A stretch of 64,000 nucleotides of DNA from Azospirillum canadense (GTDB lineage: Bacteria > Pseudomonadota > Alphaproteobacteria > Azospirillales > Azospirillaceae): positions 155,001 through 219,000 of the forward strand of contig NZ_JAOQNG010000004.1 of NCBI RefSeq assembly GCF_025961225.1, written 5' to 3'. Numbering within the stretch: the first letter of the stretch is position 1; each line of letters opens with the position of its first letter. The position numbers and the translations under genes were made by a program. Below the pieces are notes generated by a model. It saw only the letters and a program-made list of their open reading frames with translations. It ran no database searches and was not told the DNA's origin. Shown piece by piece: positions 34,376-43,795 of the stretch.

Positions 34376-34714
34376 TTAATTTCCGACGTGGATGCGCAGC
34401 TTCATGCCCGGATGGATGGCACACTGCACGTCCACGTCCCCGGGGGCCGAGAACGTCACGTCAGAGGATTCGCCCGGCTTCTGCGTCTTCACGTCGAAGG
34501 CGTTGCCCGACGATTGCGAATAGACGTTGTGGGTGATCGGGTCCTTGTTCGCGAAGGTGACCGTGTCGCCCTTGCGGATGGTCAGCTCCGGCGTCGAGAA
34601 CTTCTTGCCGGCCTGTTCGACCACGACGGTCTCGGCGTGGCTGGGCGCGGCGGAGCCCGCCAGGACGGCCAGCGCCAGGAGGAGTGTGGCGGTTCCGTGG
34701 GTAAGCGTGCGCAT
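34376..34714 (-). CDS. Periplasmic cupredoxin (plastocyanin-like)
   Basis: 112 residues with a signal peptide (about 1-25). The type 1 copper ligands are visible: His in ITHNVYS, then Cys, His and Met in VQCAIHPGM. It is a small blue-copper electron carrier in the periplasm. The gene follows the di-haem peroxidase gene by about 47 bases on the same strand, so the two are probably electron-transfer partners. ATG 34714 gives a normal signal peptide. Confidence 0.88.
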   Translation of the reverse strand: MRTLTHGTATLLLALAVLAGSAAPSHAETVVVEQAGKKFSTPELTIRKGDTVTFANKDPITHNVYSQSSGNAFDVKTQKPGESSDVTFSAPGDVDVQCAIHPGMKLRIHVGN

Positions 34715-34761
34715 GGGTTTGGGCTTTCCGATGGATGGGGCCGGCGGGGCGGCCGAATTGG

Positions 34762-35847
34762 TCAAAGGCCCGGCGATTGCGCCGGCATGGCGAGCGTCGG
34801 CACCGGAACGGGCTCCGCGTCGCCGGTCAGGGTCAGCATGAAGGCGACGAGGTCGGCCTTCTCCTGCGCGGTCAGGGTCAGCGGCTTCATTTCCTCCGCC
34901 AGGCTCGGCCGCGGCGTGCCGCCCTTCGCGTAATGCTCCACCACCGCCTTCAGGTCGGCGAGCGAGCCGTCGTGCATGTAGGGCGCGCGGCGCGCCACGT
35001 CGCGCAGGGTCGGCGTCTTGAAGGCGTGCTGCATGGACGGCAGCGGCAGCTGCCGGCCGCGGCCGATGTCCTCGTCCGGCAGGCCGATGTCGTGGAAGCC
35101 GTGGTCGGTGAAGTTCCAGCCGCCGTGGCAGGCCTGGCAGTTAGCCTTGCCATTGAACAGCGCAAAGCCACGCTTGGCGGAATCGCCGATGGCCGACTCA
35201 TCGCCGGCGATCCAGCGGTCGAAGGGAGCCGGGCCGGAGACGACGGTCCGCTCGTAGGTCGCGATGGCCTTGGCGATGGTGGCGAGCGTGATGCCCTCCC
35301 CGGGGTAGGCCATGTCGAAGGCCGTGCGGTAGCCGTCGATCGCCGCCAGCTTCGGCACCAGGGCATCCAGCTTCTGGTTCATCTCCATGTCGGATTCGAC
35401 CGGACCCAGCGCCTGGTCCTCCAGGCTGGTCTTGCGGCCGTCCCACATCAGCAGGTCCGCCCAGGCGAGGTTCAGGATGGTCGGCGTCCGCCGGCCCAGC
35501 GTGCCGCCGGCGCCGTGCCCCTTGCCCAGCCCGTCGCCCCAGGAGAGCGCCGGGTTGTGGCAAGTGGCGCAGGACAGCGTGTTGTTGCCGGACAGGCGCG
35601 GATCGAAATAGAGCTGCTGGCCGAGCCGCAGCTTCTCCACGGAGAAGGGGTTGTCGGCGGGGAAAGGAACCGCGGCCGGCCGGCGATACTCCTTTTTAAG
35701 CGCTTCCAGCGACTTGGCCAGGGAGTCGGCCAGGGAGTTGGGAGCATCCGGCGCGGGCGCCTCGCCGGACCGGGCCGGGGCGGCGGCGACCACGGCCACG
35801 GCCGCCGTCAGAAGGAGTCCGAAGACGCTGTTCCACAGGAATCGCAT
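34762..35847 (-). CDS. Di-haem cytochrome c peroxidase / MauG-like protein
   Basis: 361 residues with a signal peptide (about 1-27) and two c-type haem sites, CATCH (93-97) and CQACH (237-241), spaced as in the CcpA/MauG superfamily. These periplasmic enzymes reduce peroxide using electrons from a small cytochrome or cupredoxin, or (MauG) oxidise a partner protein. A cupredoxin gene lies directly downstream. ATG 35847 has GGAGAAA upstream; the longer frame has no signal. A CTTCTTAAGAAG palindrome lies in the upstream region. Confidence 0.92.
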   Translation of the reverse strand: MRFLWNSVFGLLLTAAVAVVAAAPARSGEAPAPDAPNSLADSLAKSLEALKKEYRRPAAVPFPADNPFSVEKLRLGQQLYFDPRLSGNNTLSCATCHNPALSWGDGLGKGHGAGGTLGRRTPTILNLAWADLLMWDGRKTSLEDQALGPVESDMEMNQKLDALVPKLAAIDGYRTAFDMAYPGEGITLATIAKAIATYERTVVSGPAPFDRWIAGDESAIGDSAKRGFALFNGKANCQACHGGWNFTDHGFHDIGLPDEDIGRGRQLPLPSMQHAFKTPTLRDVARRAPYMHDGSLADLKAVVEHYAKGGTPRPSLAEEMKPLTLTAQEKADLVAFMLTLTGDAEPVPVPTLAMPAQSPGL

Positions 35848-36278
35848 GAGTTTCTCCGTCCTGCTGCCGACGCTGGGGCACGCCGCGGCTCCATGGGTGC
35901 TCGCCCCGGTTCGGTCCACCCGAACCCGGTTCCATTCCCGAAGCTTTCCATTGGACATCCGAAGCGTGCCCGAAGTCCCCGGCCGCAACTTCACCCGTCT
36001 ACAAATTATGGCATCAGCAAACAAACGAACGCTTCTTAAGAAGGCGTCGTTTCCCGTGATCTATTTCCATTGATATACATCGACTCGACCGGAAGTCGTC
36101 GTCTGAAAACACATACGCAATTGCGGCCGAAAGTCGCACAGAGTGTTTGTGCACTTATATTCACGGGGATAAACTTCTCTGTTCTCTTCACAATTCCGGA
36201 TACGACGCAAAGTCCGTGCACGAATGGCGCCCATGGCCGTGGCGAACGCCTGGACAGGATGTCCAACCCGTGATAGCG
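35848..36278. other. AT-rich divergent promoter region
   Basis: 431 bases between the peroxidase gene and the TetR gene, distinctly AT-richer than average. A perfect 12-base palindrome CTTCTTAAGAAG lies at 36032-36043, extended imperfectly to ACGC...GCGT. No coding frame here looks real. Confidence 0.5.
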
Positions 36279-37073
36279 ATGCGCCTCAGAAGTGAGTTAG
36301 CACTCACTGATAAGGCAGAGGTTGGATTGGGACGTCTAGGCAACCGGGAACGGCGCGCGGCGATCATCGACGCGGTCCTTCCCCTATTCGCGCGCAAGGG
36401 CTTCGCGGGCACCACGACGAAGGAGATCGCCCAGGCCGCCGGCGTGTCGGAAGCGCTGATCTTCAAGCACTTCCCCAGCAAGGCGGCGCTGTACGAGGCG
36501 ATCTTCCTGTCCTGCGTGGACGGTGACGAGGAATTGGCGCGGCTTCTCGCCATGGAGCCCGGCACGGCGGCCTTGGTCGCCTATGTCCAGGCGATGGTCC
36601 GGCATTACGTGTGGGACGTCCCCGCCAACCGCGGCGGCGAACTGCCGCGCAAGCGCCTGTTCATCATGAGCCTGCTGGAGGACGGGGAATTCGCCCGGCT
36701 GGCCGGCCATTGGGCGTCGGAGCACCTCTGCCCCTGCTTCGTCGCGTCGTTGCGCGCCGCGCAGGCCGCGGGTGACCTCGTGCCCACGGCGCTGACCGCC
36801 ACGGCGCCGGAAAACGCCTTCTGGCTGTCGGAAATGCTGGGCTCCATGCTGGCCACCGTCCGCCTGCCGGAAAGCCCGGTGCTGCCGTCGCTGCACGACA
36901 ACGAGCGGGTGGCCGCCCAGACCATCGCCTTCATTCTGCGCGGCCTCGGCCTGAAAGACGAGGTAATCGCCGCGCACACCTCATCCGCCCTACCCATGGC
37001 TGACGTAGAAGCAGCCGACACTGCGGGCAATCGAGAAACGTCCTGTTCGAGAGAGGTCGATCGTGACCACTGA
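36279..37073 (+). CDS. TetR-family repressor of the RND pump
   Basis: 264 residues from the first ATG. The TetR DNA-binding domain is clear (AIIDAVLPLFARKGFAGTTT, then KEIAQAAGVSEALIFKHFPS) and the C-terminal half is the helical ligand pocket. A perfect 18-base palindrome at 36291-36308 lies inside the first codons, so the real start may be the TTG at 36327, which has GAGG in front and would put the operator ahead of the gene. The stop overlaps the GTG of the adaptor gene by 11 bases, making one operon with the pump. Confidence 0.9.
   Translation: MRLRSELALTDKAEVGLGRLGNRERRAAIIDAVLPLFARKGFAGTTTKEIAQAAGVSEALIFKHFPSKAALYEAIFLSCVDGDEELARLLAMEPGTAALVAYVQAMVRHYVWDVPANRGGELPRKRLFIMSLLEDGEFARLAGHWASEHLCPCFVASLRAAQAAGDLVPTALTATAPENAFWLSEMLGSMLATVRLPESPVLPSLHDNERVAAQTIAFILRGLGLKDEVIAAHTSSALPMADVEAADTAGNRETSCSREVDRDH
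36291..36308. promoter_or_regulatory. Palindromic TetR operator
   Basis: AGTGAGT-TAGC-ACTCACT is a perfect inverted repeat with 7-base arms and a 4-base centre. It sits at the start of the TetR-pump operon, the expected place for an autorepressor site. It falls inside the longest version of the TetR frame. Confidence 0.8.
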
Positions 37074-38307
37074 GTCCGAGTACGCCGCCGACGCGCGGCA
37101 GCAAGGGGCCGCCCACCAGGGAACCGCCCAACAAGCGACCGCCCACCAAGCGACCGTTGCGCGCCGCCCCGTCACCCGCGGGCGGCTGGCGGTGCGGATC
37201 ATCATCATGGCCGTGATCCTGGCCCTCCTCTTCGGGGCGCTGTACGGCTTCAACAGCTTCCGCCAGAAGGCCATCGCCGACTTCTTCGCCAGCAACAAGC
37301 CGCCGCCCACCCCGGTGTCGGTGGCCGAGGCCAAGTCGCAGTCGGTGCCCAAGTACCTGAACGCCATCGGCACGCTGACCGCCAGCCGGCAGGTCACCGT
37401 GGCGCCGGAGGTGGTCGGCCGCGTCACCCAGATCTTCTTCGAATCGGGCGCGCGGGTGAAGGCCGGGGCTCCGCTCGTCCAGCTCAACGACGCGACGGAG
37501 CAGGCCGACCTGCTGGCCTACCGCGCCCAGGCGAAGCTGGCCGAGAACAACCTGGAGCGCGCGCGCAACCTGCTGCGCAACCAGGCCGGCCCGCAGGTCA
37601 CCGTGGACCAGAACCAGGCTCAGCTGGACGAAGCCAACGCCAACATCAAGCGGACGGAATCGCTGATCGCGGAAAAGCTGATCCGCGCGCCCTTCGACGG
37701 CGACCTGGGCATCCGGCAGATCAACGTCGGCCAGTATGTCAACGCCGGCGGGGCGGTGGTCACGCTGACCGACCTGTCGAAGCTCTACGTCGACTTCACC
37801 CTGCCGGAACAGGCGCTGAGCCAGATCCGGGTGAACCAGGGCGTGCTGGTCGGCGCCGACGCCGCCCCCGGCCAGACCTTCAACGCCGTCATCACCACCA
37901 TCGAGCCGCAGGTCAGCGCCGACACCCGCGCCATCAAGGTGCAGGCGACGCTGGACAACCCGGACCGCAAGCTTCTGCCGGGCATGTTCGCCAACGTGCG
38001 CGTGGTGCAGCCGCCGGCCGCCGACCGCATCGTCGTGCCGGAGACGGCGGTGGACTACACCGTCTACGGCGACAGCGTCTTCGTCGTCACACAGGGCAAG
38101 GACCCGGAGGGCAAGGAGACCCACACCGTCAACCGCGTTCCGGTGAAGACCGGCGACCGCTTCGAGAACGGCGTGGAGATCCTGTCTGGCCTGAAGGCCG
38201 GCGACCGGGTGGTGTCGTCGGGCCAGCTGAAGCTGAACAACGGGGCCGCCGTGGTGCCGACGGAGGCCAGCGCGCTGGTGCCGCCGCAGACGCTGCCGCG
38301 CAACTAA
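37063..38307 (+). CDS. RND efflux periplasmic adaptor (TetR operon)
   Basis: 414 residues. A hydrophilic N-terminus with Gln/Ala/Thr/His repeats, one membrane anchor (about 46-68), then the lipoyl domain (GRVTQIFFESGARVKAGAPL), a helical hairpin (LLAYRAQAKLAENNLERARN) and beta-barrel domain (VDFTLPEQALSQIRVNQGVL). GTG start overlaps the tetR stop by 11 bases. It lacks a lipobox and is held by its N-terminal helix, like VexE/MdtA-type adaptors. The permease gene follows after 13 bases. Confidence 0.93.
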   Translation: MTTESEYAADARQQGAAHQGTAQQATAHQATVARRPVTRGRLAVRIIIMAVILALLFGALYGFNSFRQKAIADFFASNKPPPTPVSVAEAKSQSVPKYLNAIGTLTASRQVTVAPEVVGRVTQIFFESGARVKAGAPLVQLNDATEQADLLAYRAQAKLAENNLERARNLLRNQAGPQVTVDQNQAQLDEANANIKRTESLIAEKLIRAPFDGDLGIRQINVGQYVNAGGAVVTLTDLSKLYVDFTLPEQALSQIRVNQGVLVGADAAPGQTFNAVITTIEPQVSADTRAIKVQATLDNPDRKLLPGMFANVRVVQPPAADRIVVPETAVDYTVYGDSVFVVTQGKDPEGKETHTVNRVPVKTGDRFENGVEILSGLKAGDRVVSSGQLKLNNGAAVVPTEASALVPPQTLPRN

Positions 38308-38320
38308 CGGGGAACGGGCC

Positions 38321-41300
38321 ATGTCCTTCACCGACATCTTCATCCGCCGCCCGATCCTGGCGCTGGTCGTCAGCCTGCTGATCCTGCTGATCGGCGTCCG
38401 CTCGCTGTCGGATCTGCCGATCCGCCAGTATCCGGAGCTGAAGAACACCGTCATCACCATTTCGACCGTCTACGCCGGCGCGTCGCCCGACCTGATGCAG
38501 GGCTTCATCACCACGCCCATCGAGCAGGCCGTGGCGACGGCGGAAGGCATCGACTACATCACCTCCTCCTCCACCCAGGGGACGAGCGTGGTCACCGCCT
38601 ACATCCGGCTGAACTTCGACCCCAACGTCGCGATGACCGACGTCATGTCGAAGGTGCAGCAGGTGAAGTACCAGCTGCCGCGCGAGGCCAACGACCCGGT
38701 GATCCTGAAGTCCACCGGCGAGACGACTTCGATCCTCTACATGGGCTTCTCCAGCCCCGAGCTGTCGGGGGCGGCGATCTCCGACTACCTGACGCGCGTG
38801 GTGCAGCCGCTGCTGTCGACCGTGTCCGGCGTGGCGGAGGCCAAGATCCTGGGCGGCCAGACCTTTGCCATGCGCGTCTGGCTGGATCCGGAACGGATGG
38901 CGGCGCGCAACATCTCGGCCGCCGACGTGCGGGCGGCCATCCAGGCCAACAACTTCCAGTCCGCCCCCGGCCAGACCAAGGGCGTCTTCGTCGTCAGCAA
39001 CGTCACCACCAACACCGGCCTGACCGACGTGGACCAGTTCCGGCAGATGGTGGTGAAGTCCAAGGACGGCGCGCTGGTCCGCATGAAGGACATCGCCCAG
39101 GTCGAGCTGGGCGCGCAGAGCACCGACGCCAGCGTGTCGATGAACGGCCAGCAGGCCATCTTCATCGGCGTGAACTCCACCCCCACCGGCAACCCGCTGA
39201 ACATCGTCGCCGACATCCGCAAGCTGGTGCCGGAGCTGCAGCGCAACCTGCCGCCGTCCCTGAAGATGGAGATCGTCTACGACTCGACGCGCTTCATCCA
39301 GGCCTCCATCGACGAGGTGCAGAAGACGCTGATCGAGGCGGTGGGCATCGTCATCGTGGTGATCTTCCTGTTCCTGGGAAGCTTCCGGTCGGTGCTGATT
39401 CCCATCGTGACGATCCCGCTGTCCATCGTGGGTGCGGCGACGATCATGCTGGCCATGGGCTTCAGCCTGAACCTGCTGACCCTGCTCGCCATGGTGCTGG
39501 CCATCGGCCTCGTGGTCGACGACGCCATCGTGGTGGTGGAGAACGTCCACCGCCACCTGGAGGAGGGCAAGTCGCCGGTCCAGTCGGCCCTGATCGGCGC
39601 GCGGGAGATCGTCGGGCCGGTCATCTCCATGACCATCACGCTGGCCGCGGTCTATGCGCCCATCGGCTTCCTCGGCGGGCTGACCGGCGCCCTGTTCCGC
39701 GAATTCGCCTTCACGCTGGCTGGGTCGGTGATCATCTCCGGCATCGTGGCGCTGACGCTCACGCCGATGATGTGCTCCCTCCTGCTGACGCGGGAGATGA
39801 GCGAGGGCCGCTTCGCCCGCTTCGTCGACCACACCTTCGAGAGGATCACGGGCTGGTACGGGCGCCGTCTGGCCGGCTCGCTCGACTACCGGGCGGCGAC
39901 GCTGCTGTTCGGTGTCGGCGTGCTCGCCAGCGTCGGCTTCCTGTTCGCCAACACCATGGCGGAGCTGGCGCCGGAGGAGGACCAGGGCATCTTGTTCGGC
40001 ATCACCAAGGCGCCGCAATACGCCAACCTGGACTACATCGACACCTATGGGCGCCAGCTGGACGAGGTCTTCACCCACTACCCGGAGACCGACACCCGCT
40101 TCGTGCTGAACGGCATGCCGACCCTGACCCAGGGCTTCGCCGGCATGATCCTGAAGCCGTGGGACGAGCGCACGCGCAGCGCCAAGCAGCTCCAGCCGCT
40201 GGTCCAGGCGGAGCTTGGCAACGTCAGCGGCACGCAGATCTTCCTGGTGTCGCCGCCGGCCCTGCCGGGCTCCACCGGCGGTCTGCCGGTGCAGCTGGTC
40301 ATCAACAGCCCCGGCGACTACAAGACCATCTACGACGCGATGGAGCGCATCAAGGCCGCGGCGCGCGACAGCGGCATGTTCATCGTCAGCGACAGCGACC
40401 TGCAGTTCAACAGCCCGGTGATCCGGCTGAAGGTTGACCGGTCGAAGGCGGCCGACCTCGGCCTGTCCATGGCTGCTGTCGGCGACACGCTGGCCGTGCT
40501 GGTTGGCGGCAACTACGTCAACCGCTTCAACCTGAACGGCCGCTCCTACGAGGTCATCCCGCAGGTCCCGCGCGACAAGCGCCTGACGCCGGAGGCGCTG
40601 ACGCAATATTACGTCACCGCGTCCAACGGCGCGCAGATCCCGCTGTCCACCGTCGTCTCCATCGAAACGGCGACGGAGCCGAACGCGCTGACCAAGTACA
40701 ACCAGCTTCCCTCCGCCACCTTCTCCGCCGTGCCGATGCCCGGCGTGACGATGGGCCAGGCCGTGGACTTCCTGGAGCAGAAGGCCCGCGAGATCCTGCC
40801 GGCGGGCTTCGGCCACGACTACCTGTCGGAATCGCGGCAGTACGTGACCGAAGGCAACCAGCTGATGATCACCTTCGTCTTCGCGCTGGTGGTCATCTAT
40901 CTGGTGCTGGCAGCGCAGTTCGAGAGCCTGCGCGATCCGCTGGTGATCCTGATCTCCGTGCCGATGTCGATCTGCGGCGCGCTGCTGCCGCTGTTCTTCG
41001 GCCTGTCGACCATGAACATCTACACGCAGGTGGGTCTGGTGACGCTGATCGGCCTGATCAGCAAGCACGGCATCCTGATGGTGGAGTTCGCCCGCGAGAT
41101 GCAGATCAACGAGCGGGTGGACCGCCGCACGGCCATCGAGCACGCGGCCCGAGTCCGCCTGCGCCCGATCCTGATGACCACGGCGGCCATGGTGGTGGGC
41201 CTGCTGCCCCTGCTGACCGCCGCCGGGGCGGGCGCGGCCAGCCGCTTCTCCATCGGCCTGGTGATCGTGTCCGGCATGCTGATCGGCACGCTGTTCACGC

Positions 41301-41398
41301 TGTTCGTCCTGCCGGCGGTCTACACCGTTCTGGCGAAGGACCACCACGCCGCCGCAACGTCGCGGCGTGCGCAGGAGATCGCGGCAATGTCGCGGTGA
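38321..41398 (+). CDS. RND efflux pump permease (TetR operon)
   Basis: 1025 residues beginning MSFTDIFIRRPILALVVSLL, with the paired Asp residues in GLVVDDAIVVVENVHRHLEE and the matching GLISKHGILMVEFAREMQ in the second half. Overall closer to the MexF/MdtB-like branch than the other RND pump here. It probably exports biocides, solvents or signals under control of the TetR protein. GGGGAACGGGCC precedes the ATG. No outer-membrane channel gene follows. Confidence 0.95.
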   Translation: MSFTDIFIRRPILALVVSLLILLIGVRSLSDLPIRQYPELKNTVITISTVYAGASPDLMQGFITTPIEQAVATAEGIDYITSSSTQGTSVVTAYIRLNFDPNVAMTDVMSKVQQVKYQLPREANDPVILKSTGETTSILYMGFSSPELSGAAISDYLTRVVQPLLSTVSGVAEAKILGGQTFAMRVWLDPERMAARNISAADVRAAIQANNFQSAPGQTKGVFVVSNVTTNTGLTDVDQFRQMVVKSKDGALVRMKDIAQVELGAQSTDASVSMNGQQAIFIGVNSTPTGNPLNIVADIRKLVPELQRNLPPSLKMEIVYDSTRFIQASIDEVQKTLIEAVGIVIVVIFLFLGSFRSVLIPIVTIPLSIVGAATIMLAMGFSLNLLTLLAMVLAIGLVVDDAIVVVENVHRHLEEGKSPVQSALIGAREIVGPVISMTITLAAVYAPIGFLGGLTGALFREFAFTLAGSVIISGIVALTLTPMMCSLLLTREMSEGRFARFVDHTFERITGWYGRRLAGSLDYRAATLLFGVGVLASVGFLFANTMAELAPEEDQGILFGITKAPQYANLDYIDTYGRQLDEVFTHYPETDTRFVLNGMPTLTQGFAGMILKPWDERTRSAKQLQPLVQAELGNVSGTQIFLVSPPALPGSTGGLPVQLVINSPGDYKTIYDAMERIKAAARDSGMFIVSDSDLQFNSPVIRLKVDRSKAADLGLSMAAVGDTLAVLVGGNYVNRFNLNGRSYEVIPQVPRDKRLTPEALTQYYVTASNGAQIPLSTVVSIETATEPNALTKYNQLPSATFSAVPMPGVTMGQAVDFLEQKAREILPAGFGHDYLSESRQYVTEGNQLMITFVFALVVIYLVLAAQFESLRDPLVILISVPMSICGALLPLFFGLSTMNIYTQVGLVTLIGLISKHGILMVEFAREMQINERVDRRTAIEHAARVRLRPILMTTAAMVVGLLPLLTAAGAGAASRFSIGLVIVSGMLIGTLFTLFVLPAVYTVLAKDHHAAATSRRAQEIAAMSR

Positions 41399-41422
41399 GG
41401 CCGTTGCGTTGGCAGCCGGGCC

Positions 41423-42034
41423 TCAGCGCCCGGTCTGCCCCAGCACCCGCGCTGGCGGACGGCCGCGCCGCTGGACCGGACCCAGCGTCCGGATGAAGGG
41501 CGGCAGGCTGGAGCTGGACGAGGTCCAGCCCGCTGTCCCCGCCTCGTCGGCCGGCTTGGCCGGATCTTCCACGGGGGCGGCGTCCTCCGCGATGGGAGCG
41601 GCGACCGCGGCCGTCCGGAAGCCGCGCAGGATCCAGGACAGCAGCAGTCCTGCCAGCAGGATCCCGACCGGCGGCAGCAGCGCGCCCAGCGCCCAGGGAA
41701 GCAGGGCCCGCGCCCCGGCCGGAGCGTGCTCGTCCTGGAAGCGCCGGGTAATCTCCCGAAGCCGCTCCTCCCCAAGGTCGCGCGGGGCGAACAGCGTGGT
41801 GCGGTCGTCGAGATCGATCCGGGCGATGACGCCGCGCGCCACGCCGTCCTCCAGCACCCCATCGGTGACGGCAAGCTGCTGGGAAACAAACCCCTCCGCA
41901 GCGGCGGAGTAGGCGTAGAGGCCGGAGGCAGCGGGCCGCCCGCCCAGCGCCACGGCGCCATAGCCGCCGACGGCGGCCGCCCACAGCACCGCGGCCACGA
42001 GCCAGACCCGCAGCAACCCCTTGTTCCAATTCAT
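41423..42034 (-). CDS. Hypothetical two-helix membrane protein
   Basis: 203 residues. TM1 (about 8-30), a periplasmic segment of about 75 residues (AEGFVSQQLAVTDGVLEDGV, then RIDLDDRTTLFAP), TM2 (about 108-133) and an Ala/Pro/Ser-rich cytoplasmic tail. No family recognised. ATG 42034 chosen because the extension upstream is not protein-like. It converges on the RND permease gene with a 24-base gap and is probably unrelated to it. Confidence 0.6.
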   Translation of the reverse strand: MNWNKGLLRVWLVAAVLWAAAVGGYGAVALGGRPAASGLYAYSAAAEGFVSQQLAVTDGVLEDGVARGVIARIDLDDRTTLFAPRDLGEERLREITRRFQDEHAPAGARALLPWALGALLPPVGILLAGLLLSWILRGFRTAAVAAPIAEDAAPVEDPAKPADEAGTAGWTSSSSSLPPFIRTLGPVQRRGRPPARVLGQTGR

Positions 42035-42134
42035 ATCCGTCTCCCGCCCCGTCCACCGCCTGGATCTCGGCCGCAAATCTACGGAACCGGACCGCCGGGC
42101 GGCCAGGGGCAAAAACCGGGCTTCAGCGCCGTGA

Positions 42135-43025
42135 TCACATCACGGCCAGCAACAGCAGCGGCAGCGCCAGGAAGGCCATGGCGGTGGAGCCCAGCACCAT
42201 GCCCGCGACCTCCTCCGGCGCGTTGTTGTAGCGCAGCGCCCACAGATAGTTGAAGACCGCCACCGGCATGGTGCTTTGCAGCAGGACCACCCCACGGATG
42301 GTGCCCTGCAATCCCAGAAGATGAGCGACAGCCAGCCCGGACAGGAAGCCCAGCACGATCCGTAGCGCCGACATGCCCAGTGAGCGCAGAATCCCCTGCA
42401 TCCGCAGGCCGGCCAGCGCCACGCCCAGCGAGAACAGCATCAGCGGCACGGCGCAGTTGCCCAGCAGGGTCGTGGTGTTGGTCACCCACTGCGGCGGCTG
42501 GATGCCGGTCAGCAGGACGACCACCGCCACGGCGACGGCGTAGATCACCGGCGTGCGCAGGACTTGGCCCGCGTCCGTCCGCCCGGCGGCCAGTGCCGGC
42601 CCGATGGTGAATTGCAGCACCGCGAGCGCCGCGAAGAACAGCACCGCCAGCCCCAGCCCGGTTTCGCCGAAGGCGAACAGGCACACGGGGATCCCCATGT
42701 TGCCGCCGTTCGGGAAGGACAGCGCCGGCAGGTACACGCGCAGCGGCAGCCGGAAGGCCAACAGCAGCGGCGTGGCGAGCAGCCCCGCCAGGAGCATGCA
42801 GCCGACCGAGGCCGCGGCCATGGTCAGCAGTTCTTCCCCGCCCAGCGTCAGCCGCACCAGCGAGGAGAAGACGAGGCAGGGCGTCGAGACGTTGATCGCG
42901 AAGGTGGTGATGAAGGCACTGTCGTAGGGAAGCTTGGCGCGCTTCCAGCCGTAACCAAGGGCGGCGATGAGGAAGACCGGCACCACGACGGCGGCGATGC
43001 CGGATAACGGGGCAAGAAAGTCCAT
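42135..43025 (-). CDS. AEC-family transporter (auxin efflux carrier-like)
   Basis: 296 residues with about ten hydrophobic helices. The N-terminal VPVFLIAALGYGWKRAKLPY, LPALSFPNGGNMGIPVCLF in the middle and QSTMPVAVFNYLWALRYN near the end match bacterial AEC carriers, which move organic acids such as malate or malonate across the inner membrane. The start is fixed by the family N-terminus. The upstream gene's frame runs 178 bases into it, which is unusual. Confidence 0.88.
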   Translation of the reverse strand: MDFLAPLSGIAAVVVPVFLIAALGYGWKRAKLPYDSAFITTFAINVSTPCLVFSSLVRLTLGGEELLTMAAASVGCMLLAGLLATPLLLAFRLPLRVYLPALSFPNGGNMGIPVCLFAFGETGLGLAVLFFAALAVLQFTIGPALAAGRTDAGQVLRTPVIYAVAVAVVVLLTGIQPPQWVTNTTTLLGNCAVPLMLFSLGVALAGLRMQGILRSLGMSALRIVLGFLSGLAVAHLLGLQGTIRGVVLLQSTMPVAVFNYLWALRYNNAPEEVAGMVLGSTAMAFLALPLLLLAVM

Positions 43026-43795
43026 GATCGGGAGGCGTCCGGAACCCGCGCGGGGGCAATGGAAAGGGGAAAGGACGATCCCTTCCCCGGCAGAGCCCCA
43101 GTACAGGCAGGAACGCGTCGTGCTTCAACGGAAAACTGCGGCGTTGCGGGAATGTCAGCCCGGCGCACGATTTCCTGTGCGCGTTCGGCGGGCGCCGGCA
43201 GGGCCGCCGCCTGTTGCCGCTGGGCAAGCTCCGCCTCCCGCTCCTTTTGGCGGCGGCGGAAGGCGATCTCGCGGGCGCGGAACGCCTGCTCCTGCCGCAG
43301 CGTCGTGGCAAGGCGGCGCAGCGCCGCCACCCGCCGCACACCGTCGCCCTGACCGGCGGCACTCCGGAAGTCGCCGACCGTCGGAAAGCGCCGGAACCCC
43401 GAGCGGAAGGAGGCCCAGACCCCCTGGAACCCGGCGATCCACAGTTCGGCCGGCCAGGACGCCATCTCCACTATGTCCGCCTCCAGAACGTCGGCGTCCG
43501 GCAGGTCCAGGCCGAAGCGGGCCGCCAGCTTTTCGATGCCGGTCAGGACGTTGTCCACACCGATGGCGGGGGCGGCCTCCGACAACGAGGCTTCGACCCG
43601 TTCCGCCAGGGCGCCGATCTCCTCCGGCGAGCGCTCGCCGAGTTCGAACCGCAGGTCGGCCCGGTCAAGCCGGGCGAGCGAGACGATCGCGGAGGGCAGC
43701 GAGGACATCAGCGTTTCGGCTGGCGTTTCGGCCGGCGCTTCGGGAAGCCAGCCCGTGTCCGGGCTGTTGGGGAAGGGAAGCAGGGCGGCGGTCAT
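42848..43795 (-). CDS. Hypothetical protein of the replication region
   Basis: 315 codons from ATG 43795. The first 230 residues look real: SLARLDRADLRFELGERSPE, then LWIAGFQGVWASFRSGFRRF and a basic coiled segment (RRRQKEREAELAQRQQAA). The last 85 residues overlap the AEC gene by 178 bases and are low-complexity, so a frameshift or an unrecognised earlier end is possible. It overlaps the wHTH gene upstream by 131 bases. No family recognised. Being next to the plasmid initiator region suggests a plasmid-linked role. Confidence 0.5.
   Translation of the reverse strand: MTAALLPFPNSPDTGWLPEAPAETPAETLMSSLPSAIVSLARLDRADLRFELGERSPEEIGALAERVEASLSEAAPAIGVDNVLTGIEKLAARFGLDLPDADVLEADIVEMASWPAELWIAGFQGVWASFRSGFRRFPTVGDFRSAAGQGDGVRRVAALRRLATTLRQEQAFRAREIAFRRRQKEREAELAQRQQAAALPAPAERAQEIVRRADIPATPQFSVEARRVPACTGALPGKGSSFPLSIAPARVPDASRSWTFLPRYPASPPSWCRSSSSPPLVTAGSAPSFPTTVPSSPPSRSTSRRPASSSPRWCG

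Noticed and set aside
38129..41347. A 1072-codon minus-strand open frame
   Set aside because: Antisense of the second RND permease; same high-GC artefact, with no protein-like features.
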